DNA of 64,000 nucleotides from Arthrobacter sp. ISL-95 (GTDB taxonomy: Bacteria; Actinomycetota; Actinomycetes; Actinomycetales; Micrococcaceae). Position numbers and translations under genes: made by a program. Below, piece after piece: positions 1 to 8,884 of the stretch. Each line of letters begins with the position of its first letter. The stretch's first letter is position 1. Where the stretch lies: assembly GCF_018613695.1 (NCBI RefSeq), contig NZ_JAGGPR010000005.1, forward strand, positions 493,571 through 557,570. The letters run 5' to 3'. Below the pieces are notes generated by a model. That model saw nothing but the letters and a program-made list of their open reading frames with translations, ran no database searches and had not been told where the DNA came from.

Positions 1-78
1 ACCGATGACGAAGCAGCCCTGGAGGACGGGACGCTGACGCTTCCCGGCGGTAGCGCCGCCGTCGTACGCGTCCGCTAA
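1..78 (+). CDS. C-terminal end of an unidentified protein (5' truncated)
   Basis: Only the last 25 codons and a TAA stop are inside the window, in a frame open from base 1. The peptide ends LPGGSAAVVRVR. This alternation of hydrophobic and small residues resembles the last strand of the C-terminal beta-sandwich of many glycoside hydrolases, but that is a weak inference. A strong hairpin follows 14 bases after the stop, consistent with the end of a transcription unit. Confidence 0.5.
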   Translation, partial: TDDEAALEDGTLTLPGGSAAVVRVR

Positions 79-92
79 GTCGCACAAAATGA

Positions 93-128
93 GGTGACGG
101 CGCCCACATAGCGGACGGCGCCGTCACC
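93..128 (+). terminator. hairpin terminator after the truncated gene
   Basis: GGTGACGGCGCC (93-104) pairs perfectly with 117-128, leaving a 12-base loop. No T-run follows, as is common for terminators of high-GC actinobacteria. It lies between the truncated upstream gene and the aldo/keto reductase. Confidence 0.6.
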
Positions 129-157
129 GCAGTTTGTGCAGTGGCAGGATGGTACGT

Positions 158-1195
158 ATGACTTATTCGGCTGCGGAAAACCGCTACGAAACCATGCCCT
201 ACCGCCGCGTCGGACGCAGTGGACTCAAACTCCCCGCCATCTCGCTGGGCCTCTGGCACAACTTCGGCGATGACAAGCGATTCGATGAACAGCGTGCAAT
301 CCTGCGGCGCGCGTTCGATCTCGGTGTCAACCACTTCGACCTCGCCAACAATTACGGACCCCCGGATGGCTCGGCGGAGACCAACTTCGGGCGTCACTTG
401 AAGGACGACTTCAAGCCATACCGTGACGAACTGGTCATCTCCACCAAAGCCGGTTACTACATGTGGCCCGGTCCGTACGGCGAGTGGGGATCCCGCAAAT
501 ACCTGATTTCCAGCTTGGACCAGTCTCTGGAGCGTATGGGCCTGGACTACGTGGACATCTTCTATAGCCACCGTCCCGACCCCGAGACGCCTCTGGAAGA
601 GACCATGGGCGCGTTGGATTACGCAGTAAGGTCAGGCAAGGCACTCTACGCGGGCATCTCCTCCTACACGCCCGAACAGACGCTCGAGGCCGCCCGAATC
701 CTGAAGGAACTCGGTACCCCTCTGCTCATCCACCAGCCCAGCTACTCCATGCTGAACCGGTGGACGGAGAACGGCTCACCCAACCTGTACGAGGCATTGG
801 ACCAGGTAGGCGCAGGGTCCATCGCCTTCTCGCCACTGGCGCAGGGCATGCTCACCAACCGCTACCTCAACGGTGTGCCGGCCGACTCCCGTGCAGCCAA
901 AGAACGGTTCCTGTCCGAGTCTGCGCTGACGGAAGACAAACTGGACCGTGTGCGGGGGCTGAACGCCATCGCCGAGGGGCGTGGCCAGACACTCGCCCAG
1001 ATGGCCATTGCCTGGATCCTTCGCGATCAGCCCAAGGGCTCGCCTGTGACCTCTGCGCTGGTTGGGGCTTCCAGCGTGGCCCAGCTTGAAGACACTCTCA
1101 GCGCCATCAACAACCTGAAGTTCACCACCGAAGAGCTGACTGCCATTGATGAGTTCGCCGTGGAGTCGGACATCAATCTGTGGGCGCAGAAGTAG
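158..1195 (+). CDS. aldo/keto reductase (YghZ / L-glyceraldehyde 3-phosphate reductase type)
   Basis: Predicted NADPH-dependent reductase of 345 residues with the (beta/alpha)8 barrel of the aldo/keto reductase family. The family tetrad can be placed: Asp in FDLANNYG (Asp plus Tyr), Lys in ISTKAGYYMWPGPYG, and His in FYSHRPDPETPLEETM. The MWPGPYG and SHRPD sequences are typical of the YghZ/Gpr subgroup, which reduces L-glyceraldehyde 3-phosphate and methylglyoxal. The frame is open from 134, but ATG 158 is chosen because GGCAGG (143-148) sits 9 bases upstream; ATG 149 is an alternative. The gene is monocistronic between two hairpins. Substrate is inferred from the subgroup only. Confidence 0.9.
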   Translation: MTYSAAENRYETMPYRRVGRSGLKLPAISLGLWHNFGDDKRFDEQRAILRRAFDLGVNHFDLANNYGPPDGSAETNFGRHLKDDFKPYRDELVISTKAGYYMWPGPYGEWGSRKYLISSLDQSLERMGLDYVDIFYSHRPDPETPLEETMGALDYAVRSGKALYAGISSYTPEQTLEAARILKELGTPLLIHQPSYSMLNRWTENGSPNLYEALDQVGAGSIAFSPLAQGMLTNRYLNGVPADSRAAKERFLSESALTEDKLDRVRGLNAIAEGRGQTLAQMAIAWILRDQPKGSPVTSALVGASSVAQLEDTLSAINNLKFTTEELTAIDEFAVESDINLWAQK

Positions 1196-1214
1196 CCTCG
1201 AAGGACTGACACAA

Positions 1215-1256
1215 ACAGCGGAAGCCGGCAGGGAACAAAACCGGCTTCCGCTGTGT
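1215..1256 (+). terminator. rho-independent-like terminator of the aldo/keto reductase
   Basis: ACAGCGGAAGCCGG (1215-1228) pairs perfectly with CCGGCTTCCGCTGT (1241-1254) across a 12-base loop. It lies 20 bases after the TAG stop, and the -10 box of ino1 follows immediately. Confidence 0.8.
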
Positions 1257-1260
1257 TGGT

Positions 1261-1266
1261 TACAAT
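1261..1266 (+). promoter_or_regulatory. probable -10 box of ino1
   Basis: TACAAT directly after the preceding terminator fits the actinobacterial TANNNT -10 pattern. No convincing -35 hexamer is visible. It would give a leader of about 90 bases before the GTG of ino1; that leader contains a GGCGCC-rich short stem. Confidence 0.4.
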
Positions 1267-1364
1267 GCAAGTGTGCGCCGAATGGCGCCGTGCCAATCAG
1301 CCGTGCCCTGGTCTCTGTCAGGGATGCGCCTGGCACCTGAGGTTATTTCTCAAAAAGGAGTTCC

Positions 1365-2450
1365 GTGTCTTCACATCCGATTCGTGTTGCCATTGTCGGC
1401 GTAGGCAACTGCGCCGCATCGCTGGTCCAAGGTGTTCAGTACTATCGCGACGCTGACCCCAAGGCCACGATCCCGGGTCTGATGCACGTCGAGTTCGGCC
1501 AGTACCACGTCAACGACGTTCAGTTCGTTGCCGCCTTCGACGTCGACAGCAAAAAGGTTGGGCTTGACCTCGCAGACGCCATCGGTGCCAGCGAAAACAA
1601 CACCATCAAGATCGCCGACGTTCCCGCAACAGGCGTGACGGTCCAGCGCGGCCACACCCTTGACGGTCTGGGCAAGTACTACCGCGAAACCATCGTCGAG
1701 GCTCCGGACGAAGCTGTTGACATCGTCGCCGCTCTCCGTGAAGCCAAAGCCGACGTCATGGTGTGCTACCTGCCCGTCGGTTCGGACCAGGCGGCAAAGT
1801 TCTATGCCCAGTGCGCCATAGACGCCGGTGTAGCTTTCGTCAACGCCTTGCCCGTCTTCATCGCCGGTACCAAGGAGTGGGCTGACAAGTTCACCGAAGC
1901 CGGGATCCCGATTGTGGGCGATGACATCAAGAGCCAAATCGGTGCCACCATCACGCACCGCGTCATGGCCAAGCTGTTCGAAGACCGTGGTGTCACGTTG
2001 GACCGCACGTACCAGCTGAACGTCGGCGGCAACATGGACTTCAAGAACATGCTTGAGCGCGACCGCCTTGAATCCAAGAAGATCTCCAAAACCCAGGCTG
2101 TCACGTCCAACGTCGAGGCTGAGCTCCACGCCGACGACGTCCACATCGGACCGTCCGACTACGTCGCCTGGCTCGATGACCGCAAGTGGGCCTTCGTCCG
2201 CCTCGAAGGCCGTAACTTCGGTGACGCTCCTGTGTCGCTCGAATACAAGCTCGAAGTGTGGGACTCACCGAACTCTGCCGGCGTGATCATCGACGCCATC
2301 CGCGCTGCGAAGATCGGCCTGGACCGCGGAATTGGCGGCCCGCTGCTCTCCGCTTCCAGCTACTTCATGAAGTCGCCGCCGGAGCAGTTCAACGACGACC
2401 TCGCCCGCGACAAGGTTGAAGCCTTCATCCGCGGCGACATCGAGCGCTAA
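1365..2450 (+). CDS. ino1: inositol-1-phosphate synthase
   Basis: Converts glucose 6-phosphate to 1D-myo-inositol 3-phosphate with NAD+, the first step to phosphatidylinositol and mycothiol in actinobacteria. The 361-residue protein matches the short bacterial and archaeal MIPS form. The N-terminal NAD-binding loop is [15 protein letters not shown]. The conserved [16 protein letters not shown] and [11 protein letters not shown] segments are present, as is the C-terminal [20 protein letters not shown]. Start is GTG 1365 with AAAGGAG 5 bases upstream. The mycothiol glycosyltransferase mshA, whose substrate is this enzyme's product, lies 2 kb downstream on the opposite strand. Confidence 0.97.
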   Translation: MSSHPIRVAIVGVGNCAASLVQGVQYYRDADPKATIPGLMHVEFGQYHVNDVQFVAAFDVDSKKVGLDLADAIGASENNTIKIADVPATGVTVQRGHTLDGLGKYYRETIVEAPDEAVDIVAALREAKADVMVCYLPVGSDQAAKFYAQCAIDAGVAFVNALPVFIAGTKEWADKFTEAGIPIVGDDIKSQIGATITHRVMAKLFEDRGVTLDRTYQLNVGGNMDFKNMLERDRLESKKISKTQAVTSNVEAELHADDVHIGPSDYVAWLDDRKWAFVRLEGRNFGDAPVSLEYKLEVWDSPNSAGVIIDAIRAAKIGLDRGIGGPLLSASSYFMKSPPEQFNDDLARDKVEAFIRGDIER

Positions 2451-2464
2451 ACACCCGTTTCACC

Positions 2465-2496
2465 AAACGCCCTCGTATTTCGATACGGGGGCGTTT
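2465..2496 (+). terminator. ino1 terminator with a TTCG tetraloop
   Basis: A 14-bp stem (2465-2478 with 2483-2496, one G-T wobble) closes a TTCG tetraloop, an exceptionally stable RNA loop. It is 14 bases after the ino1 stop. The stem ends in TTTGTCGTT. Confidence 0.9.
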
Positions 2497-2539
2497 GTCG
2501 TTACCCGACGCTCTATCGGATCCCTCGGGTTTGGGCGCG

Positions 2540-2642
2540 ATCCTCTATCCCTTTCCTCAAGAAAGTGAGAGAGGATCGGCCGGAAGGGCTTGGGATGTGA
2601 GAGAGGATCGGGTTGAAGGGCTTGGGATGTGAGAGGGGATCA
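2540..2642. repeat. 32-bp direct repeat (2.5 copies) with an inverted half
   Basis: Two adjacent 32-base units (2565-2596 and 2597-2628) begin GTGAGAGAGGATCGG and end GAAGGGCTTGGGAT, differing at only two or three positions. A third partial unit (2629-2642) runs into the fhs stop codon. Upstream, GATCCTCT (about 2541-2548) is the inverse of AGAGGATC inside the first unit, so the block can fold. It sits between the convergent ends of ino1 and fhs. Confidence 0.75.
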
Positions 2643-4328
2643 GAAGAGGCCGGTGGGGTTGCCGTCAGCGTCCACGTCCATGCGCATGGCGGCCGGTTCC
2701 TTGGGGAGGCCGGGCATGGTCATCACCGCACCCGTCAGCGCGACAATAAAGCCGGCACCGGTCTTGGGAATCAGTTCGCGGACGTGCACCCGGAATCCCT
2801 TGGGCGCACCAAGCCTGGAAGCATCGTCGGTGAAGGAGTACTGGGTCTTGGCCATGCAGACAGGAAGCTCTGACCAGCCGTTCTTCTCGATCTCGGCGAG
2901 TCGCTTGAGTGCCGGGACTGAGAACTCCACGCCGTCTGCCCCGTAAATCTCCTGCACAATCGTCTGGATCTTGTCCTCAACACTGAGTTCCAACGGGTAT
3001 AGGTGGTGGAAGTCGGCGGGTGCATCCAGTGCAGCTGCCACCTTGGCGGCGAGCTCATCACCGCCGTCGCCCCCACCTCCGCGCCCCCAGACATCAGCAA
3101 CTGCCGCCTGCACGCCTTCTGCAGCACACCAGGCGAGGAGCCACTGAAGTTCCTCAGGACTGTCCGTTGCAAATTTGTTGATGGACACGACCGGGGAAAT
3201 ACCGAACTTCGCCACGTTGCCCACGTGCCTTCTCAGGTTCTCGACGCCGGCAGCCACGGCCTCGACGTTAGGCTCGCTGAGCTTTTCCTTGGGAACGCCG
3301 CCCTGCATCTTGAGAGCCCGGATTGTTGCCACCACCACGACGGCGGATGGCGCTACGTCGGCGATGCGTGCCTTGATGTCCATGTACTTCTCGGCACCAA
3401 GGTCCGCTCCGAAGCCGGCTTCGGTGACCACTACGTCTGCCAGCTGCATGGCGGTGCCTGTGGCGATCAGCGAATTGCACCCGTGGGCAATGTTCGCGAA
3501 GGGCCCACCATGGACCAAGGCTGGGGTACCTGCGATGGTTTGCACGAGGTTGGGTTTGATGGCGTCCTTCAACAGCATGGTGAGCGCGCCCTCCACCCCG
3601 AGGTCTGACACCGTGACTGGCGTGCGGTCGTAGGTGTACCCGAAGGTGATGCGTCCCAGCCGGTCCCTAAGATCGTCCAGGTCTGAGGCGAGACAGAAGA
3701 CCGCCATGACTTCGGAAGCCACGGTGATGTCGAAGCCGTCTTGCCTGGGCACTCCCTGCATGGGGCCGCCGAGTCCGATGATCACTTCCCGAAGTGCGCG
3801 GTCGTTCATGTCCAGCACGCGCTTGAACGTCATGCGGCGTGGATCGATGCCGAGTTGGTTGCCCTGGAAAATGTGGTTGTCCACCAGGGCCATGAGGGCA
3901 TTGTTTGCCGAAGTGATTGCGTGGAAGTCGCCAGTGAAGTGCAGGTTGATGTCGTCCATGGGTAGCACCTGGGAGTAGCCGCCGCCTGTGGCTCCGCCCT
4001 TCATGCCAAGGATTGGACCCAGGGAGGGTTCGCGCAGGGCGATCATCACTTTGTGGCCGGCCCGGGCCAAGGAATCCGCGAGCCCCACAGTAGTTGTTGA
4101 CTTGCCTTCGCCGGCCGGAGTGGGGGACATGGCAGAAACGAGCACTACCTTGCCGGGCGCCTTTCCCTGGGGAAGCACCAGCTTGGCCGTATTGATTTTG
4201 GCCTTGTACGGTCCATACAGTTCCAGGGCATCCACATTGATGCCCGCACGTCCAGCGATGTCTTCAATGGGAAGCATGGTGGCGTTGTGGGCAATTTCAA
4301 GATCACTCATGATCTTGTTTTCAGACAT
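2640..4328 (-). CDS. fhs: formate--tetrahydrofolate ligase
   Basis: ATP-dependent synthesis of 10-formyl-tetrahydrofolate from formate and THF, feeding purine and formyl-methionine synthesis. At 562 residues it has the usual length. The phosphate-binding loop [19 protein letters not shown] is near residue 70. The family signatures [20 protein letters not shown] and [20 protein letters not shown] (here [18 protein letters not shown]) are intact. Start is ATG 4328 with AAAGGA 5 bases upstream; a second ATG 18 bases in is less likely. It lies 99 bases downstream of mshA on the same strand but appears to have its own promoter. Confidence 0.98.
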   Translation of the reverse strand: MSENKIMSDLEIAHNATMLPIEDIAGRAGINVDALELYGPYKAKINTAKLVLPQGKAPGKVVLVSAMSPTPAGEGKSTTTVGLADSLARAGHKVMIALREPSLGPILGMKGGATGGGYSQVLPMDDINLHFTGDFHAITSANNALMALVDNHIFQGNQLGIDPRRMTFKRVLDMNDRALREVIIGLGGPMQGVPRQDGFDITVASEVMAVFCLASDLDDLRDRLGRITFGYTYDRTPVTVSDLGVEGALTMLLKDAIKPNLVQTIAGTPALVHGGPFANIAHGCNSLIATGTAMQLADVVVTEAGFGADLGAEKYMDIKARIADVAPSAVVVVATIRALKMQGGVPKEKLSEPNVEAVAAGVENLRRHVGNVAKFGISPVVSINKFATDSPEELQWLLAWCAAEGVQAAVADVWGRGGGGDGGDELAAKVAAALDAPADFHHLYPLELSVEDKIQTIVQEIYGADGVEFSVPALKRLAEIEKNGWSELPVCMAKTQYSFTDDASRLGAPKGFRVHVRELIPKTGAGFIVALTGAVMTMPGLPKEPAAMRMDVDADGNPTGLF

Positions 4329-4392
4329 CGTTGTCCTTTGGCTCTGCCCGCAGCGGGGATGCTGCTGCTGGGGTTCTTAGGCTGTGCGGCAC

Positions 4393-4398
4393 AATCTA
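4393..4398 (-). promoter_or_regulatory. probable -10 box of fhs
   Basis: On the minus strand TAGATT lies about 65 bases upstream of the fhs ATG, in the gap after mshA. It fits TANNNT, and TTGTAT lies upstream with a short spacer. Moderate support only. Confidence 0.35.
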
Positions 4399-4427
4399 TC
4401 AGCCCTTGAGCAAATACAAGCTAAGAC

Positions 4428-5672
4428 TCAGCGCCGGGGGACCAACAGCCCACTAACGGCCTCACGATAGCTTTCCAAGGTGATGGCGGCGGTGCGTTGC
4501 CATCCGAAGGACTCGGCGTGGGTGGCAGCGAGCCGGCCCATATCCTCGCGCGTTTGGACGTCGTCGTAGAGATCTTCGAGGGCGTCTGCCCAGTCGGAGG
4601 GGTCGTGTCCGTCCACCAGCATGCCCGTTCGCCCGTCCGAGATGGCCCGTGAGAGACCACCAACGTTGGTGGCCACCACAGGTGTACCGCACGCCTGTGC
4701 TTCCAACGCCACCAAACCGAAGGACTCGCTGAAGGAGGGCATCACCACTACGTCTGCTGAACGGAACCAGCTGGCCAGCTCCAGTGCCACTACAGGCGGC
4801 CGGTGAGTGACGACGTCGGCCAGTCCGGCGTCTTCAATAAAGTGCTGGAGGTTGAAGTCCTTGGCTCCGCTGAGGGATCCCAAAATAGTCATTTCCAGAT
4901 CAAGGTCAGGCCTGCGTTTGCGGAGAATTCCGGCGGCCTTGACGAACACTTGGGGACCTTTGAGCCGTTGGATCCTGCCGGCAAAGAGAATATGGAAGCT
5001 GTCCGGCCTGACACCCCGTAAAGTACGGGACTTCCGCCGGAATGACGGCGTGAACACTTTGAGATCCACACCCGGCGGCGCGACGTCGATCCTGTCCAGG
5101 TCCGCCCCGTAGTGGGAAACCAGTTCCTCCGCCTCGGCAGGAGTATTGGCAACAAGCCTCGAGGCGCCATCCACAATCCGTTGTTCGCCGTCTTCCCGGC
5201 GCCGTGGCTCGGGACGTTCACCGGACTCCAGGACAAGGTTTTTTACCTTGGCCATGGTGTGCATGGTGTGGATCAGCGGGACGCCCCAGAGTTCTGACAA
5301 CTCGAGCCCGGCCACGCCGGAAACCCAGTAATGCGAGTGGATGGCGTCGTAGCGGCCGTGGAGCTGTTGGTGCCGTATCTTGTCGATTTCTTCCACCATG
5401 TGGTGCAGAAGTGCCGGCAATTCTTCCTTGGGCAGTTTGCGGCGTGGTCCAGCCATGACGTTGTGCACGCAGACGCCCGGCCCGGGATGCTCGACGGCGG
5501 CCTGGCCGGCTTTGGTGGATCGCGTGAAGATCTCCACCTCCACACCGGACTCAGCCAGTGCCATGGCCAGCGCGCGAACGTAGACGTTCATTCCGCCGGC
5601 ATCTCCCGCGCCGGGCTGCTCCATGGGGGAGGTGTGCAGCGACAGAAATGCCACACGACGGATCAACGGCAC
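4428..5672 (-). CDS. mshA: D-inositol-3-phosphate glycosyltransferase (mycothiol biosynthesis)
   Basis: Transfers N-acetylglucosamine from UDP-GlcNAc to inositol 3-phosphate, the committed step of mycothiol synthesis. The GT4 family, GT-B fold protein has 414 residues. The N-terminal loop LHTSPMEQPGAGDAGGMNVY is the MshA hallmark. HSHYWVSG follows, and the C-terminal donor site SESFGLVALEAQACGTP carries the EX7E motif. Start is chosen as GTG 5672 because GAGGAGG lies 6 bases upstream; the frame continues to 5693 without a good ribosome site. With ino1 in the window, two early steps of the pathway are clustered. Confidence 0.95.
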   Translation of the reverse strand: MPLIRRVAFLSLHTSPMEQPGAGDAGGMNVYVRALAMALAESGVEVEIFTRSTKAGQAAVEHPGPGVCVHNVMAGPRRKLPKEELPALLHHMVEEIDKIRHQQLHGRYDAIHSHYWVSGVAGLELSELWGVPLIHTMHTMAKVKNLVLESGERPEPRRREDGEQRIVDGASRLVANTPAEAEELVSHYGADLDRIDVAPPGVDLKVFTPSFRRKSRTLRGVRPDSFHILFAGRIQRLKGPQVFVKAAGILRKRRPDLDLEMTILGSLSGAKDFNLQHFIEDAGLADVVTHRPPVVALELASWFRSADVVVMPSFSESFGLVALEAQACGTPVVATNVGGLSRAISDGRTGMLVDGHDPSDWADALEDLYDDVQTREDMGRLAATHAESFGWQRTAAITLESYREAVSGLLVPRR

Positions 5673-5779
5673 CCGGGTCCTCCTCACGATCACAGCAAAA
5701 TCATCTTTGCCCTGCAGAAAACACTACTCCTGCCGTTAAGTCCCAAGCCGGGCAAGCTCCGCTATGTGGACAAGGCTGC

Positions 5780-5785
5780 TAGCGT
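5780..5785 (+). promoter_or_regulatory. -10 box of a leaderless GNAT gene
   Basis: TAGCGT is followed by 7 bases and then the GTG start at 5793, the spacing expected for a transcript starting at the codon itself. There is no Shine-Dalgarno sequence before that GTG. Confidence 0.5.
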
Positions 5786-5792
5786 GGCCGCT

Positions 5793-6302
5793 GTGAGCCA
5801 AGAACATTCCTTTGACATTCGTAAAGCAACACCTGAGGACTGGCCCGGAATATGGTCGATCCTGCAACCGGTGATCCGCGAGGGCGAGACCTTCACCTGG
5901 GACCGGGACACCAGCGAAGACACAGCCAGGGCCAAGTGGATGAAACAAGCTCCCGGTCAGACCTTCGTGGCGGTGGCCCGTGACACGGGCGGGATCCTGG
6001 GAACAGGGGAGTTCCACGCCAACCAAGCCGGTGGTGGAAGTCATGTTGCCAACGCCGGATACATGGTGGGGGCCAACAACTCGGGCCAGGGCATCGCACG
6101 GGCTCTGTGCGCCTACTCCTTGAGCGAAGCGAAGGCCGCAGGGTTCCGTTCCATGCAGTACAACGCCGTGGTGGAGAGCAACGTGCGTGCAGTGTGGTTA
6201 TGGCAGTCCATGGGTTTCAAGATTCTGGCCACGGTTCCCGAGGCTTTCAACCATCCGGAAATCGGCTACGTGGGCCTGCACGTGATGTACCGAAAGCTTT
6301 AG
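5793..6302 (+). CDS. GNAT family N-acetyltransferase (phosphinothricin acetyltransferase-like)
   Basis: A 169-residue acetyl-CoA-dependent N-acetyltransferase. The N-terminal IRKATPEDWPGIWSILQPV and the central GYMVGANNSGQGIARAL (the acetyl-CoA pyrophosphate loop, variant of Q/R-x-x-G-x-G/A) are GNAT features. The C-terminal NVRAVWLWQSMGFKILATVP strand-helix is also typical. Substrate is unknown. The frame is open far upstream, but that part overlaps mshA on the other strand; GTG 5793 after a -10 box is the best start. Its TAG stop overlaps the stop of the convergent glycosidase by 4 bases. Confidence 0.85.
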   Translation: MSQEHSFDIRKATPEDWPGIWSILQPVIREGETFTWDRDTSEDTARAKWMKQAPGQTFVAVARDTGGILGTGEFHANQAGGGSHVANAGYMVGANNSGQGIARALCAYSLSEAKAAGFRSMQYNAVVESNVRAVWLWQSMGFKILATVPEAFNHPEIGYVGLHVMYRKL

Positions 6303-7669
6303 GCCCACAGCTGGGTTAATTCAGGAAAAGCGACCTCGTAACCTTCCAGCAGCTGCCGGCCCAAGAGGAGTGAACCCACCAGGGGATGCGCCGCAAAGGC
6401 TTGCACAGCTGCCTCGCGCTCGCCGGAAACCACGGCGCGGATCGTCAGCCGCTCCACCTCCTTGATGTGCTGCATCAGAGTAAGGAACTGCCCGTCCGGC
6501 CGGTCCTGCGCGAGCGGCAACGCGCCGTCGGGCGTTACCTCGCAAGGAACCTCGACGACGGCATCCGCAGGCAGCCCGGGCACCGCGGCCTCGGCAGCGG
6601 GCCCGGCAAGTGACACCGGTGAGTTCGGCACGTTGAGGATCAAGTGGGCGGTACCGCCGCCGGACAGCGCTCGCATCACCGAAAGCGCCACACGTTCATA
6701 GCCGCCTCCTGCGAGATCCGACTCGTCCCGCTGTTCCCCGTGAATCCGGGCCTCTGCCAGGTAGCCTTCCTCGCGGGAGCGCCGGGCGTCATCCCACAGG
6801 CGGTACGGATGCGAACCTTGCAGAAGCGACGGGTAGAGCGACTGTTGCTGGTCATGGATGGAGGCCCCGCGCGTTTGCTGTTGCTGTCTGATCGCCTCGG
6901 TGGCCTGCGAGGTTTGGTAGTAGTAATAAAGATATTCGTTGGGCAGGCAGCCAAGGTGAAGCAGGGTGTGTTGCCCGAACAAGCGGCCTTCCTCCATGGA
7001 CTCAAGAGCGCCGTGATCGGACAAGAGAGCCGGTAAAAGATCCCGCCCATCAGGGGCCAAGCGATAAAGCCAGCCCAGGTGGTTCAGTCCGTAGTAGCCC
7101 ACGCCGTCGAGCCTTCCTTCTTGGAGGGGCGCCCCGGCGGCACGGGCTGCACGCTGGACCAAGCCCCCGGCGGAATCGCAGATGCCCATCACCCGGCGCC
7201 CCAAGACCGGTACCAGAGCTTCGGTAACCATGCCAGCCGGGTTGGTGAAGTTGATGAGCCAGGCCTCGGGGCAATGCTCCCGCATGGCCTCGGCGAGTTC
7301 CCGCATCCGGGGGATGGAGCGCAGCGCATAGGAGATGCCGCCGGCGCCGGTGGTCTCTTGGCCCAGCAACCCCAACCTCAAGGGGATCTGTTCGTCAGAG
7401 ATCCTCCCCGCAGTACCACCCGGTCTGATCGCCGCGAACACCATGTCCGTTCCGGTGAGCGCCTGCCCAAGATCTGTGGAAACCACGACGACGGGGCCGG
7501 AACCGTCGGCGGGCATATCGCGGAGCACCGCCTCAATGGCAGCGAGCCGTAATTCATCCACGTCGAAGAGAACAAGCTCGTGGACCAAACCTGCGAAAGG
7601 GCCCTCGCACAAGGCCCGGTACACGAGGGGAACCCGGAATCCGCCGCCACCGGCGATCATGAGCCGCAT
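6299..7669 (-). CDS. family 4 glycoside hydrolase (6-phospho-alpha/beta-glucosidase type)
   Basis: GH4 enzymes hydrolyse phosphorylated or free glycosides with NAD+ and a divalent metal by a redox-elimination mechanism. The 456-residue protein starts with a Rossmann loop, MIAGGGGFRVPLVYRAL. NFTNPAGMVTEAL contains the conserved Asn of the family. GICDSAGG carries the metal-ligand Cys, and GLNHLGWLYRL the second ligand His. It is divergent from a PfkB sugar kinase 64 bases away, suggesting a shared role in sugar use. No PTS transporter is adjacent, so the phosphorylated substrate is an assumption. Confidence 0.9.
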   Translation of the reverse strand: MRLMIAGGGGFRVPLVYRALCEGPFAGLVHELVLFDVDELRLAAIEAVLRDMPADGSGPVVVVSTDLGQALTGTDMVFAAIRPGGTAGRISDEQIPLRLGLLGQETTGAGGISYALRSIPRMRELAEAMREHCPEAWLINFTNPAGMVTEALVPVLGRRVMGICDSAGGLVQRAARAAGAPLQEGRLDGVGYYGLNHLGWLYRLAPDGRDLLPALLSDHGALESMEEGRLFGQHTLLHLGCLPNEYLYYYYQTSQATEAIRQQQQTRGASIHDQQQSLYPSLLQGSHPYRLWDDARRSREEGYLAEARIHGEQRDESDLAGGGYERVALSVMRALSGGGTAHLILNVPNSPVSLAGPAAEAAVPGLPADAVVEVPCEVTPDGALPLAQDRPDGQFLTLMQHIKEVERLTIRAVVSGEREAAVQAFAAHPLVGSLLLGRQLLEGYEVAFPELTQLWA

Positions 7670-7720
7670 GGTCCGAGTCTATGCAGCCCCGCAAGACTAT
7701 GCAGCCAAGTACGTGCAGCG

Positions 7721-7726
7721 TAGTCT
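7721..7726 (+). promoter_or_regulatory. -10 box of the leaderless PfkB kinase gene
   Basis: TAGTCT precedes ATG 7734 by 7 bases, the leaderless arrangement seen repeatedly in this window. Confidence 0.5.
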
Positions 7727-7733
7727 GCCGTGC

Positions 7734-8828
7734 ATGGACGCTATGCCCCAGCGACGATTCGACCCCCTGGCTGCCGTGCGGTCGGACGGGGACCAGCAGT
7801 GCGACCTTCTCCTGACCGGAACGGTTTTCCAGGACATCATCTTCACCGGACTCCCGCACGCACCCGAACCCGGTACGGAGGTGTGGAGCGAAGGCATGGG
7901 CAGTTGCCCCGGCGGCGTAGCCAACCAAGCCATTGCTGCCGCACGGCTCGGCTTGCGAACCAACCTCGCGGCGACTTTCGGGGACGACGGCTACGGCGAC
8001 TACAACTGGCAGATCCTGGAAAGCCAGGAACACGTTGACCTCTCCCTTTCGCAGAGAGTCCCCGGCTGGCACTCACCCGTCACAGTATCCATGTGCGTAG
8101 ACCAGGACCGGTCCATGGTCACCCACGGCCACCCCGCTCCGATCAGTTCCTCGGAACTGATCGGGAAACCACCCAAGGCGCTCGCCGCCGTCGCCGATCT
8201 GGGTGAAGAACTCGAACCGTGGATGCTGGCAGCGAAGGATGCGGGCACCAAACTTTTTGGCGTGGTGGGCTGGGACCCAACGGGGGCGTGGTCCGAGCGG
8301 CGTCTGGACCAGCTGGCCAACTTCTACGCCTTCCTGCCCAATGCTCCCGAAGCAATGGCTTTCACCGGTAAAGCGGACCCGTGGGCGGCGTTGTATTCGC
8401 TGGCTGACCGTGTCCCCGTGGCCGTGGTGACCCTTGGCCCCCAAGGCGCGGTGGCCGTGGACTCGGAAACCGGGGAAGAGGAATGGGTTCCGTCCCTGCC
8501 CGTATCAGCCTCCGATCCCACTGGTGCCGGAGACTGTTTCGGGGCGGCCTTCATTGTGGGCTGCCTGGCAGGGTGGAGGCTGGGGGACCGGCTCCGGTTC
8601 GCAAACCTTTGCGCCTCCCTGGCGGTCCAGGAAGTCGGAGGCTCACTGGCTGCACCGGGGTGGGGAGACATCGCCGACTGGTGGCAACGGGCCCATGCGC
8701 GGAAAGAGCGTCAGTCCAGTCAATGGTTGCGGCGCTTCGCTTTCCTGGAACCGATCGTGAAGGACATTCCGGCCGAAGCGCAACGACGAGCCCGGGCCAC
8801 CATCGCGCATTTGTCCGATGCGCAGTAG
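7734..8828 (+). CDS. PfkB family carbohydrate kinase
   Basis: ATP-dependent kinase for a sugar or nucleoside, 364 residues from ATG 7734. The PfkB N-terminal GSCPGGVANQAIAAARLG signature follows a beta-strand that begins DLLLTGTVFQDIIFTGLP. The C-terminal signature DPTGAGDCFGAAFIVG contains the anion hole and catalytic Asp. The frame is open far upstream, but that portion is antisense to the GH4 gene; ATG 7743 is a second candidate. The divergent GH4 glycosidase is the natural partner, one releasing and the other phosphorylating a sugar. Substrate not deducible. Confidence 0.88.
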   Translation: MDAMPQRRFDPLAAVRSDGDQQCDLLLTGTVFQDIIFTGLPHAPEPGTEVWSEGMGSCPGGVANQAIAAARLGLRTNLAATFGDDGYGDYNWQILESQEHVDLSLSQRVPGWHSPVTVSMCVDQDRSMVTHGHPAPISSSELIGKPPKALAAVADLGEELEPWMLAAKDAGTKLFGVVGWDPTGAWSERRLDQLANFYAFLPNAPEAMAFTGKADPWAALYSLADRVPVAVVTLGPQGAVAVDSETGEEEWVPSLPVSASDPTGAGDCFGAAFIVGCLAGWRLGDRLRFANLCASLAVQEVGGSLAAPGWGDIADWWQRAHARKERQSSQWLRRFAFLEPIVKDIPAEAQRRARATIAHLSDAQ

Positions 8829-8871
8829 CCCTGACAATGCCCGGCAGTTAACCCGAGTTCACTGACAGCAC

Positions 8872-8877
8872 TAGAAT
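8872..8877 (+). promoter_or_regulatory. -10 box of leaderless alr
   Basis: TAGAAT, close to consensus, is followed by 7 bases and GTG 8885. TTAACC (8848-8853), 18 bases upstream, could be the -35. No ribosome binding site precedes the GTG, so the alr operon transcript probably begins at the start codon. Confidence 0.6.
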
Positions 8878-8884
8878 CTCTAGG

